Assembly: GCF_000282595.1 (NCBI RefSeq)
Contig: NZ_AKIZ01000016.1
Span: forward strand, 62,001-126,000
Direction: 5' to 3'
DNA: 64,000 nt
From: Phyllobacterium sp. YR531
GTDB lineage: Bacteria > Pseudomonadota > Alphaproteobacteria > Rhizobiales > Rhizobiaceae
The position numbers and the translations under genes are program-made. The first letter of the stretch is position 1; each line of letters opens with the position of its first letter. Below are positions 52,552 to 60,283 of this stretch, piece after piece. The notes below the pieces were generated by a model that worked only from the letters and a program-made list of their open reading frames with translations, ran no database searches and had not been told where the DNA came from.

Positions 52552-53846
52552 CCAACCAAATCAATTACATGCATGTAGGAGCCGCTGACAGAGCCCACTC
52601 GCAGGCCAGCGTTCCCTAGATTGTCACCCAAAGCATCACGAACGTGAAACAGGCGCTCGGCCTTTCCTTCGCGAACAATGCTTGCGTAGTGAAACTCATG
52701 GCCTCTTAGAGCGCTTTTAAATGGTGATCCCTCAAGAGGCTCCATTCGGCGATAGCCGAGATGCATTTTCCGTTTTGCGAAGCTTGTTTCGACTGGCAAT
52801 AAGCCCAGCATCTCATGCGTCTTGCCTGTTCCATCCTCAATGCTTTGACCAAGCACCATATAGCCTCCGCATTCGCCGTAGATTGGGATGCTTTTATTTG
52901 CGGCCTGTCTTATCCCCTCAGCAAAGTGACCGGCCGCCGCTAATCGCCCTGCATGCAATTCGGGATAGCCACCAGGAAGATATATAGCATCACTATCGGC
53001 AGCAGGAGCTTCATCGGCGAGTGGAGAAAAGAACCTAATCCCAGCTCCTTGTCTTCTCCAGCCTTCAAGCAGGTGAACATAGGAAAATGCAAAAGCATCA
53101 TCCCGAGCAACTGCTATCCTCTGCCCCATAGGCGGAAGGCGACCGACATTGGCCATTGACTCCTTGGCACCATACCGCCCAGCCATTTCACTGACTCTGC
53201 GAATATCTACCCGATCAGAAACGACCGAACCGGCATTCTCAATAAAACCTTCCAAGTCGCGATGTTCGCCAGCCTGCACGAGCCCCAAATGCCGTTCTGG
53301 CAGTTGCAGTTCTTCACTCTTTGGCAAAGACCCAAGTATCGGAATTCCAACAGATTTCAAAGCCGATTTTAACATCGCTTCATGACGTTCGCTGCCAACC
53401 CGATTGAGGATGAGACCGGCAATCATGACATTACGCCGGAAATCACGAAATCCGCTGACCAATGCTGCAATTGAGTGAGATTGACGTGCACAATCAACAA
53501 CCAACACTATCGGCAAGGATAAATGCTGTGCCAGATCAGCCGCTGAGCCTGTACCATCCGAAGCACCATCGAAAAGCCCCATCATCCCTTCGACGATAAG
53601 TGTTCTGCCGCCTTCCATGTGTCGCGACGCAAGCGCGCTGATGAGATCCGGACGCATTGCCCAAGGATCAAGATTGATACAGGGAACACCACTTGCAACG
53701 GCATGATATGCGGGATCAATATAATCGGGTCCAGCTTTTGCTGGTGCAATGTCTTGCCCCGCATTGCGAAGCGCACGCAAGAGGCCGAGCGTGAAAGTCG
53801 TTTTGCCACTACCTGAAGATGGCGCAGCGATTAAAAGCCCTGTCAT
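52548..53846 (-). CDS. cobB: CobB, (hydrogeno)cobyrinic acid a,c-diamide synthase
   Basis: 432 residues. It amidates the a and c side chains of (hydrogeno)cobyrinic acid with glutamine and ATP. The N-terminal ATP-binding domain has APSSGSGKTTFTLGL and KAGPDYIDPAYH. The C-terminal triad-type glutaminase has the nucleophile Cys in IYGECGGYMVLG and a late HEFHYA. Because CobN is present, the aerobic substrate (hydrogenobyrinic acid) is expected. Overlaps with cobA and cobC indicate coupled translation. Confidence 0.94.
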   Translation of the reverse strand: MTGLLIAAPSSGSGKTTFTLGLLRALRNAGQDIAPAKAGPDYIDPAYHAVASGVPCINLDPWAMRPDLISALASRHMEGGRTLIVEGMMGLFDGASDGTGSAADLAQHLSLPIVLVVDCARQSHSIAALVSGFRDFRRNVMIAGLILNRVGSERHEAMLKSALKSVGIPILGSLPKSEELQLPERHLGLVQAGEHRDLEGFIENAGSVVSDRVDIRRVSEMAGRYGAKESMANVGRLPPMGQRIAVARDDAFAFSYVHLLEGWRRQGAGIRFFSPLADEAPAADSDAIYLPGGYPELHAGRLAAAGHFAEGIRQAANKSIPIYGECGGYMVLGQSIEDGTGKTHEMLGLLPVETSFAKRKMHLGYRRMEPLEGSPFKSALRGHEFHYASIVREGKAERLFHVRDALGDNLGNAGLRVGSVSGSYMHVIDLVG

Positions 53847-54682
53847 CCCGCATCCTTTTCGTGGCGCGTACCAAGCGGATCTTTTTCCAGAACGCGACCT
53901 TCTAAGGCGCCCAACCAGTCCAACGCACTACGCAATCGTACAACTTGTCCCACAACAACAATAGCTGGCGGTCTCAGGTTCGCCGCCCCCACATCGAACG
54001 CCGCCCTGCCAAGCGTTGTTTCCAAAACTTTCTGGTCGTATGTGCTGGCGTTGCAAACAAAAGCGACAGGCTCGTCGGGCTCGCGACCGCCCTCAATCAA
54101 ACGGGAAGCAATGATATCAATGTGCTTCATAGCCATATACATGACGATAACGGCAGAACTTTTTGCAATGCTTTGCCAGTCCATAGAATCCGGAACCAGA
54201 CCTGTTGCGTCATGTCCTGTCAGAAAAGTCACGCTTTGGTTCGTTTCCCGGTGGGTAACCGGAATACCAGCATAGGCAAGCCCGCCTATACCCGCCGTGA
54301 TACCAGGCACGATACGAAAAGGAACATTGTGCTCGACGAGCGTTAAAGCTTCCTCGCCGCCCCTACCAAATACAAAAGGATCGCCGCCTTTGAGACGCAA
54401 CACCCGCTTGCCTGAGCGTGCCAGTTCAACCAGTCGAAGAGAGATATCGCGCTGCTGGGGAGATGGTTTGCCGCCACGTTTGCCTGCGTATTCGAGAACG
54501 GCGGCAGGGCCAGCGAACGAAAGGCACTCTTCATTTACCAAAGCGTCGTAGACGATGATATCAGCCTGCTCGAGTGCGTTTATTGCGTGCAACGTCAAAA
54601 GCCCCGGGTCACCTGGCCCTGCTCCAACAAGCCAGACATGTCCCGCTTCGAATTCTGGCAGTTTATTCCGCTTTGCGCGCAT
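53843..54682 (-). CDS. cobA: CobA, uroporphyrinogen-III C-methyltransferase
   Basis: 279 residues. It adds methyl groups from S-adenosylmethionine at C2 and C7 of uroporphyrinogen III, giving precorrin-2. Family signatures are VWLVGAGPGDPGLLT, RLKGGDPFVFGRGGEE and GIPVTHRE. It has no siroheme-synthase (CysG) fusion, so it is the single-domain cobalamin type. It is first in the cobA-B-C-D run and divergent from cbiD by 105 bases. Confidence 0.95.
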   Translation of the reverse strand: MRAKRNKLPEFEAGHVWLVGAGPGDPGLLTLHAINALEQADIIVYDALVNEECLSFAGPAAVLEYAGKRGGKPSPQQRDISLRLVELARSGKRVLRLKGGDPFVFGRGGEEALTLVEHNVPFRIVPGITAGIGGLAYAGIPVTHRETNQSVTFLTGHDATGLVPDSMDWQSIAKSSAVIVMYMAMKHIDIIASRLIEGGREPDEPVAFVCNASTYDQKVLETTLGRAAFDVGAANLRPPAIVVVGQVVRLRSALDWLGALEGRVLEKDPLGTRHEKDAG

Positions 54683-54752
54683 TGATTAACCCCACTTATC
54701 TGCGCATAGCACAAATTTTCTCTCTGCAAGAATGCACCTGTCGGAAAAATCA

Positions 54753-54765
54753 TGCAATGATTGCA
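54753..54765. promoter_or_regulatory. Palindrome in the cobA/cbiD divergent region
   Basis: TGCAAT-G-ATTGCA is a perfect 13-base palindrome in the short gap between divergent cobA and cbiD. It may be an operator or part of a leader stem. The gap is too short (105 bases) for a full cobalamin riboswitch, and I see no B12-box-like core in it. Confidence 0.3.
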
Positions 54766-54787
54766 GAAGCTGGTCTATAAGGTCGAA

Positions 54788-55903
54788 ATGAATGACGAGC
54801 CTGAAGCAGTTTTGCGCAAACCACATGATGCCGGCGGACAATCTTTGCGCCGTGGCTGGACCACTGGCGCATGTGCAACTGCGGCCACGAAAGCAGCATT
54901 GCTCGCACTTATAACGGGCGAATTTCCCGATCCTGTCGCAATCATTCTGCCAAAAGGTGAAGTTCCGCATTTCCAGCTTGCCATCGAATCGATTGGCGTG
55001 GGTTACGCAATGGCGGGTATCGTTAAGGATGCAGGGGACGATCCAGATGTCACTCATGGCGCGACTATAATCTCGACGATATTTCCAGCTCCGCCAGGAA
55101 GCGGCATACAATTTGTCGCTGGCGAAGGTGTCGGTACAGTAACACTGCCCGGATTGCCCATTCCTCCCGGCGAAGCAGCAATAAATCCGGTGCCCCGCGA
55201 AATGATGAAAAAAGTCTGCGAAGAAATTTGCGCTCAGTATGATTTACCTGCGGATTTGCTTATCGCGATATCGGTGCCGGAAGGCGAGGAACTTGCCAAA
55301 CATACTTGGAACCCCCGCCTCGGCATTATCGGCGGTATTTCAATTTTGGGTACGACCGGTATCGTGCATCCGTTTTCCTGCGCGGCTTGGATACATTCGA
55401 TTCATCGAGGCGTCGACGTGTCCCGTGCGGCAGGATTGAAGCACGTAATCGCCGCAACCGGCTCAACATCCGAAGATGCCGCACAAGCGATTTACAATCT
55501 GCCGGAGATCGCACTTTTGGATATGGGTGATTTCGCGGGTGGATTGCTCAAATATATGCGTGTTCATCCAATCGACAAGCTTACAATTGCTGGTGGATTC
55601 GCAAAACTAACCAAACTTGCGCAAGGCGCCCTCGACCTCCATTCCGGTCGCAGTCAAGTCAGCATGACTTTCCTTGCCGATGAAGCAGAAAAACTTGGAT
55701 TTGATACGGTCTTCAGAGACCGGATTCTAAATGCGAACACAGCCCAGGAAGTGCTTGAACTAACTCAGAGTCTTGGCTTTGATCTCGCTGGTTCAATTGC
55801 CTTAAAAGCAAAGAAAGTCGCGAACGACACGCTTAGGGGTACTCCAATTGAGCTAGAAGTGATCGTAACGGATCGCAAAGGGACTGTGCTTGCCCGTGTA
55901 TAA
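54788..55903 (+). CDS. cbiD: CbiD, cobalt-precorrin-5B C1-methyltransferase
   Basis: 371 residues from ATG 54788. It methylates C1 of the corrin ring with S-adenosylmethionine. The hallmark is SLRRGWTTGACATAATKAAL near the N-terminus. VTLPGLPIPPGEAAINP, then LGIIGGISILGTTGIVHPFS and IAGGFAKLTKLAQGALDLHS follow, all typical of CbiD. In the classic aerobic pathway CobF does this step; here CbiD stands beside aerobic-type genes. The end overlaps cobK. Confidence 0.95.
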   Translation: MNDEPEAVLRKPHDAGGQSLRRGWTTGACATAATKAALLALITGEFPDPVAIILPKGEVPHFQLAIESIGVGYAMAGIVKDAGDDPDVTHGATIISTIFPAPPGSGIQFVAGEGVGTVTLPGLPIPPGEAAINPVPREMMKKVCEEICAQYDLPADLLIAISVPEGEELAKHTWNPRLGIIGGISILGTTGIVHPFSCAAWIHSIHRGVDVSRAAGLKHVIAATGSTSEDAAQAIYNLPEIALLDMGDFAGGLLKYMRVHPIDKLTIAGGFAKLTKLAQGALDLHSGRSQVSMTFLADEAEKLGFDTVFRDRILNANTAQEVLELTQSLGFDLAGSIALKAKKVANDTLRGTPIELEVIVTDRKGTVLARV

Positions 55904-56660
55904 AACTACAATTCTTATTCTGGGTGGTACAGCCGAAGCAATAAAGCTCGCATCCCTTCTACAAGCTCCCGATCGCCGTGTAATCTCCTCACTTGCCGGC
56001 AGAACACTTGCCCCCGCACCAATCCAAGGTGAAGTTCGCGTGGGCGGTTTTGGCGGTGCTCAGGGATTGGCCAAATATCTCAAGAACGAAAGCGTCGATC
56101 TGCTGATTGATGCGACACACCCGTTCGCTACACAGATATCGGACAATGCTATTTTTGCGGCGACAGAAATCAGCACAGCTTTCGTAAGATTGGAGCGCCC
56201 TGCATGGGTGAAAAAACCCGGAGATAAATGGATTTCAGTCGACACACTGGCACAAGCAGCCGAAGCTATTCCGCCAAAAGCGCGCGTTCTGCTAGCGCTT
56301 GGCAAACAGCACATTTCTTCATTTTCCAAGCGGAACAGGGTACATTTTGTGGTTCGCATGATTGATCCACCGGAAGTACCGCTCGAGCTTGTCGACTTCG
56401 AACTCGAATTGTCTAAACCGGGAACAACCGAAAGCGAAACCAATTTCCTGATCGCCAAACGGATTAGTCATGTTGTGTGCCGCAACTCCGGCGGCAAAGC
56501 TTCCTATGCCAAGGTAAAGGCTGCTCGCGAGCTTGGCATTCCCGTCATTATGATCGAGCGGCCACATCGCCCCACCATCCGTACATTGCCGGATGTGGAA
56601 AGCATAGTAATCTTTACCGAGAAAACCTTGAGTTATTCTGAACCAGCACGCAATGAGTGA
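55890..56660 (+). CDS. cobK: CobK, precorrin-6A reductase
   Basis: 256 residues. An NADPH-dependent reductase of the corrin ring. The start is TILILGGTAEAIKLASLL; later come DLLIDATHPFATQISDNA and a C-terminal IPVIMIERPHRP, all typical of CobK/CbiJ. The start is TTG 55890 (six bases after AAAGGGA) or GTG 55896; both overlap the end of cbiD. The final 28 bases overlap the convergent cobM gene. Confidence 0.93.
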   Translation: MPVYKTTILILGGTAEAIKLASLLQAPDRRVISSLAGRTLAPAPIQGEVRVGGFGGAQGLAKYLKNESVDLLIDATHPFATQISDNAIFAATEISTAFVRLERPAWVKKPGDKWISVDTLAQAAEAIPPKARVLLALGKQHISSFSKRNRVHFVVRMIDPPEVPLELVDFELELSKPGTTESETNFLIAKRISHVVCRNSGGKASYAKVKAARELGIPVIMIERPHRPTIRTLPDVESIVIFTEKTLSYSEPARNE

Positions 56661-57394
56661 CTATGGCTTTTGTGATATAGCGCTGAATCCCTGAAGCCGT
56701 CTGCAGACAGTCCCCGCCCGATGAAAATCATTGCAGACCGCGTCAAACCAGAAATCGCGACTTTATCGGCAATATTAGCTAGCGTACCGTGAAGAAACTG
56801 CTCATCCGGCCATCCCACACGATAAGCGATGATTACGGGACAGTCTGCGCCATATAAAGGCAGAAGCTCTTCCTCGACGTGTTTCAGATTGCGGATTGAT
56901 AAATGGATCACCAAAGTGGCGCCCGATTTACCTAGCGTAGCAAGCTCTTCGCCCTCCGGCATCGCAGAAGACTTCATCGATGTCCGGGTCAAAATAATGG
57001 TCTGGCATACTTCGGGAACAGTAAGTTCTTTTTTAAGTGCAGCCGCTGCTGCAGCAAAGGCAGGTACGCCGGGTGTAACATCGTACTCGATTCCGAGTGC
57101 ATCAAGTCGCCGCATTTGCTCAGCAACCGCCCCATAAATTGACGGGTCACCGGAATGAACCCGCGCCACGTCTTTGCCCTCGGCATGGGCCATCTCAAAT
57201 TCTGCAATGATTTCTTCGAGATTAAGCGAAGAAGTATCAATGACCCGCGCACCCACCGGAACTTCAGCAACCATTTCCGGTGGAACAAGAGAACCTGCAT
57301 ACAGGCATACCGGGCAGGACTGGATGAGCTTTAACCCGCGGACCGTTATTAAATCCGGAGAACCTGGCCCCGCGCCTATGAAATGAACAACCAT
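56633..57394 (-). CDS. cobM: CobM, precorrin-4 C11-methyltransferase
   Basis: 253 residues of the corrin methyltransferase family. It methylates C11 of precorrin-4. Motifs are VHFIGAGPGSPDLITVRGLKL, the CobM-type CLYAGSLVPPEMV, VARVHSGDPSIYGAVAEQMR and the ILTRTSMKSSAMPEGEEL stretch. It lies in a run with cobE, a TerB-like gene, cobO and cobN on the minus strand, nine bases after the cobE stop. Confidence 0.95.
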   Translation of the reverse strand: MVVHFIGAGPGSPDLITVRGLKLIQSCPVCLYAGSLVPPEMVAEVPVGARVIDTSSLNLEEIIAEFEMAHAEGKDVARVHSGDPSIYGAVAEQMRRLDALGIEYDVTPGVPAFAAAAAALKKELTVPEVCQTIILTRTSMKSSAMPEGEELATLGKSGATLVIHLSIRNLKHVEEELLPLYGADCPVIIAYRVGWPDEQFLHGTLANIADKVAISGLTRSAMIFIGRGLSADGFRDSALYHKSHSHSLRAGSE

Positions 57395-57403
57395 GAAAAC
57401 TCG

Positions 57404-57799
57404 CTATTGGCTTGGATCATAAATTGCAAGTGCTGCAGTGGCGTGCGCAGACTTTGTTTTACCTACAACAAGGCGTGCCTTTGGTCCGCCGCCGGCAAGT
57501 GCTGCAGCTTCTGCTACACCGTGGCATCCAACAAGTTCAAAAACCTGCTTTGAGGGGTTGAGCAAACGCGGTGTTTCCTGCTCCAACGTGTCGGCATCAA
57601 AGGCTTTTAGCGGTAAACCAAGCCATCTGGCCACACTATTAACCGCTGGCTCCATTAGTCGTTGGTCGATGGTGAATACACCAGCTAACAGCAAGCTACT
57701 CTTTGAGACTTCTCCCAAAACTTTCTCTGCAAGAGCTTGTAGTTCAGCGGGGTCGCAGCCTTGCTCACACCCAAGACCAAGGGCGTAACTCGTAACCAT
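57404..57799 (-). CDS. cobE: CobE, cobalamin biosynthesis protein (CbiG C-terminal type)
   Basis: 131 residues from ATG 57799, which shares one base with the TerB-gene stop (TGATG). It corresponds to the C-terminal domain of CbiG: start YALGLGCEQGCDPAEL, then SLLLAGVFTIDQRLMEPAV and SKQVFELVGCHGVAEAAAL. The precise role of CobE is unsettled; it helps corrin ring contraction or binds an intermediate. The N-terminal CbiG domain is absent. Confidence 0.9.
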   Translation of the reverse strand: MVTSYALGLGCEQGCDPAELQALAEKVLGEVSKSSLLLAGVFTIDQRLMEPAVNSVARWLGLPLKAFDADTLEQETPRLLNPSKQVFELVGCHGVAEAAALAGGGPKARLVVGKTKSAHATAALAIYDPSQ

Positions 57800-58227
57800 C
57801 AATGCGGCTTATGCAATTCTTCCGGTGTCACCCCCAACATTTCGGCCGTCTTGCGAATGAGATTGGCTTCTTTGGGATCAAGCTCATTATCTGCATTCGC
57901 AATCGTCAAGAGATGGCGCAACAACTGTACCTTGCGTTCAAAAGGAACATCGGCAAACGCTAAAGCGGCTTGGCTACTTGTCGTCTCATAACCAAAATCT
58001 TTGAGGTATTCGGCAACTTCTCCAAACTCGTCGGGAGAGATGCCAAAATCAGTCGAAGCTATCCGCATGATTGCAGCATATTCGGCTTTCTCGGTTTTCC
58101 CATCAGCCAAAGCCACATGCAAAAGCAAGAGAAGCTCGGCTGTGAGCACCGGATCATCCGCTACCTTTTGCACGGCACTTTTCGTGCCCAGAAACGCCGT
58201 AATGCGATCAAAAATGCTTTCGCTCAT
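57799..58227 (-). CDS. TerB-like acidic helical protein
   Basis: 142 residues from ATG 58227, after GGGGGTACG; earlier codons are not conserved-looking. The TerB-family helical core is seen in LLLHVALADGKTEKAEYAAI, EVAEYLKDFG and LLRHLLTIANADNELDPKEA, with paired acidic loops that bind metal or partners in TerB. Named for tellurite resistance, but most members have no proven role. It is coupled to cobE and lies between cobalamin genes. Confidence 0.83.
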   Translation of the reverse strand: MSESIFDRITAFLGTKSAVQKVADDPVLTAELLLLLHVALADGKTEKAEYAAIMRIASTDFGISPDEFGEVAEYLKDFGYETTSSQAALAFADVPFERKVQLLRHLLTIANADNELDPKEANLIRKTAEMLGVTPEELHKPH

Positions 58228-58402
58228 CGTACCCCCAAAAGTATTCGAAGTGATTGATTGCAGCGCCACCTTGCAAATTCAAGTGCGCAAACAACACAGC
58301 AGCAGGCTAATCGCACTGAAGGGTACAAACCTTGCGCAAATTTGCTCGCCAAACACCAAAATCCAACTATTGTCCGCGGCGTTCCAACGAGTCTCCCCGC
58401 CA

Positions 58403-59194
58403 ATGTCCGCATTCTTCGATAATGTTCATCTTGTTTTGATCGCTGCCGCCTTTGCTGCCGGATTTATCGACTCGATAGCCGGAGGCGGCGGCCTCGTGAC
58501 GGTTCCAGCATTGCTATTGGCGGGCATGTCACCGATAGAATCTCTCGGAACTAACAAGCTGCAGTCCCTCTTCGGATCTGCATCTGCAACTATTGCTTAT
58601 GCGCAAAAAGGCCATGTCAATCTGAAAAAACAACTGCCATCGGCTTTGATGGGCGCAATCGGGGCAGTTGGAGGAGCATTGCTGGCAGGCTTCTTGCCTG
58701 GAGACGTTCTACGCGCCTTCCTGCCGCTGTTGCTTATAGCTATTGCGCTTTATTTTGCTGTAAAGCCCAACATGGATGACATTGATCGTGCAGAGCGTTT
58801 AACGCCGTTTATTTTCGGCCTGACAATTGTTCCTTTGATCGGTTTTTACGATGGGCTTTTTGGGCCGGGCACGGGTTCATTCTTTATGCTCTCATTCGTT
58901 TCACTTGCAGGTTTTGGTCTGCTGAAAGCAACAGCACATACAAAATTGCTCAATTTTTCTTCAAACCTTGGCGGCTTTATAACGTTCGCTTTTCTTGGTG
59001 CGATCAACTGGAAAATCGGCCTTCTGATGGGCATAGCTCAGTTTATCGGTGCCCGTGTCGGCGCCGGTATGGCAATGAAAAACGGAGCGAAAATAATCAA
59101 GCCACTCCTTATAATCGTGTGCCTTGCCCTCGCCTCCAAGCTATTGCTTGATGCTGACAATCCCCTCCGCATCTGGTTGTCCGACATTCTTTAG
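58403..59194 (+). CDS. TSUP family transporter (TauE/SafE, DUF81)
   Basis: 263 residues from ATG 58403, where hydrophobic family sequence begins; the frame is open further upstream but that stretch runs antisense through the TerB gene. About eight transmembrane helices. Family motifs are FAAGFIDSIAGGGGLVTVPALL, ESLGTNKLQSLFGS and FYDGLFGPGTGSFF. TSUP proteins move sulfite, sulfonates or other small acids; a tie to SoeABC cannot be shown. Its stop overlaps the EamA gene's stop by four bases. Confidence 0.9.
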   Translation: MSAFFDNVHLVLIAAAFAAGFIDSIAGGGGLVTVPALLLAGMSPIESLGTNKLQSLFGSASATIAYAQKGHVNLKKQLPSALMGAIGAVGGALLAGFLPGDVLRAFLPLLLIAIALYFAVKPNMDDIDRAERLTPFIFGLTIVPLIGFYDGLFGPGTGSFFMLSFVSLAGFGLLKATAHTKLLNFSSNLGGFITFAFLGAINWKIGLLMGIAQFIGARVGAGMAMKNGAKIIKPLLIIVCLALASKLLLDADNPLRIWLSDIL

Positions 59195-59619
59195 AGCCGG
59201 ATGCTTAATAGAATAACGCCACCGGCAATAAATAAAACTCCGAGCCAATTTATCGCCGATAACCGTTCACCCAGAAACGCTACGCCAAATACTGCAACCA
59301 TTACGATGGATAGTTTGTCGATTGGCGCAACGCGGGCTGCATCACCAATTTTCAATGCCCGAAAATAGGCAAGCCACGACGCTCCCGTCGCCAAACCAGA
59401 CAAGACAAGAAATGTCCACGTCTTGGCAGAAATGGTGGAAAGGCCCTGCCACTGGCCGCTCACCGTGAGAAAGAGACAGAGCGCACCAATAATAACAAAT
59501 GTGCGTATCAGCGTGGCAAAATCAGAGTTGATGTTTTCAATGCCAACCTTGGCAAATATGGCAGTCAAAGCTGCAAAAACTGCTGAAACGACTGCCCAGA
59601 ATTGCCAGCTTTCCGCCAT
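59191..59619 (-). CDS. Small EamA/DMT-family membrane protein (single repeat)
   Basis: 142 residues with five hydrophobic helices, equal to one EamA repeat; full-length drug/metabolite transporters have two. Motifs are AVFAALTAIFAKVGIE, ATGASWLAYFRALKIGDA and APIDKLSIVMVAVFGVAFLGE. Such half-size members are thought to dimerise. The ATG abuts the cobO stop, so it may be expressed with the cob operon. Substrate unknown. Confidence 0.87.
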   Translation of the reverse strand: MAESWQFWAVVSAVFAALTAIFAKVGIENINSDFATLIRTFVIIGALCLFLTVSGQWQGLSTISAKTWTFLVLSGLATGASWLAYFRALKIGDAARVAPIDKLSIVMVAVFGVAFLGERLSAINWLGVLFIAGGVILLSIRL

Positions 59620-60257
59620 TAGAACTCGATGCCCTTTTGCGCTTTAATACCTGCGCGGAACGGATGCTTGATCATTTCCATCTCTGTCACCAAATCTGCA
59701 AACTCGATAAGCTCATCCTTGGCATTACGACCAGTGATAATGACGTGTTTCATATGTGGCTTCTGCTTAAGAACCTCAATGATTTCATCCACCGGAAGAT
59801 AATCGTAACGAAGCGCGATATTTAATTCGTCACAAAGGACCAGTTCAGTTTCATCGTCCAGGATCATGGCTTTCGCTTGTTCCCACGCATCTCGTGCCAT
59901 TGCGATGTCACGTGCCCGGTCTTGTGTTTCCCAAGTAAACCCCTCTCCCATGGCAGAGATCGTCACCTGTTCTGGAAATTTTTCAAGTACCCAGCGCTCA
60001 CCCGTATCCCATGAACCTTTGACAAATTGGATAACACCGATTTTCATGCCATGTCCAAGCGCACGGAAAACAACGCCAAAACCCGCCGTGGATTTGCCTT
60101 TGCCTTTTCCAGTGTTGACGATGATTAGGCCTTTCTCATCAGTCTTCGTTGCTTGAATCTTGTCTCGAACGGCCTTCTTCTTACGCATCTTGTCAGCGTG
60201 CCGCTCGTTAATTTCCTCTTCGGTCAGATTCTGTAATTTTTGTGATTTTTCAGCCAT
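59619..60257 (-). CDS. cobO: CobO, cob(I)yrinic acid a,c-diamide adenosyltransferase
   Basis: 212 residues of the CobA/BtuR-type P-loop family. It attaches the 5'-deoxyadenosyl group of ATP to the reduced cobalt. The P-loop is NTGKGKGKSTAGFG (about residues 49-62); VIQFVKGSWDTGERW, then LVLCDELNIALRYDYL and VIITGRNAKDELIEFADLV follow. The charged N-terminus (HADKMRKKKAVRDKIQATK) is usual for the long form. It starts 26 bases after the cobN stop. Confidence 0.95.
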   Translation of the reverse strand: MAEKSQKLQNLTEEEINERHADKMRKKKAVRDKIQATKTDEKGLIIVNTGKGKGKSTAGFGVVFRALGHGMKIGVIQFVKGSWDTGERWVLEKFPEQVTISAMGEGFTWETQDRARDIAMARDAWEQAKAMILDDETELVLCDELNIALRYDYLPVDEIIEVLKQKPHMKHVIITGRNAKDELIEFADLVTEMEMIKHPFRAGIKAQKGIEF

Positions 60258-60283
60258 TTGGCATGTCCTCCCGAATCATGATC

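Noticed and set aside
58001-58402. 134-codon N-terminal extension of the TSUP transporter
   Set aside because: It runs antisense through the TerB gene and is not hydrophobic family sequence; the transporter starts at ATG 58403.
59191-59619. EamA gene as a truncated pseudogene
   Set aside because: Half-size EamA proteins of about 140 residues are a normal form; start, stop and motifs are intact.
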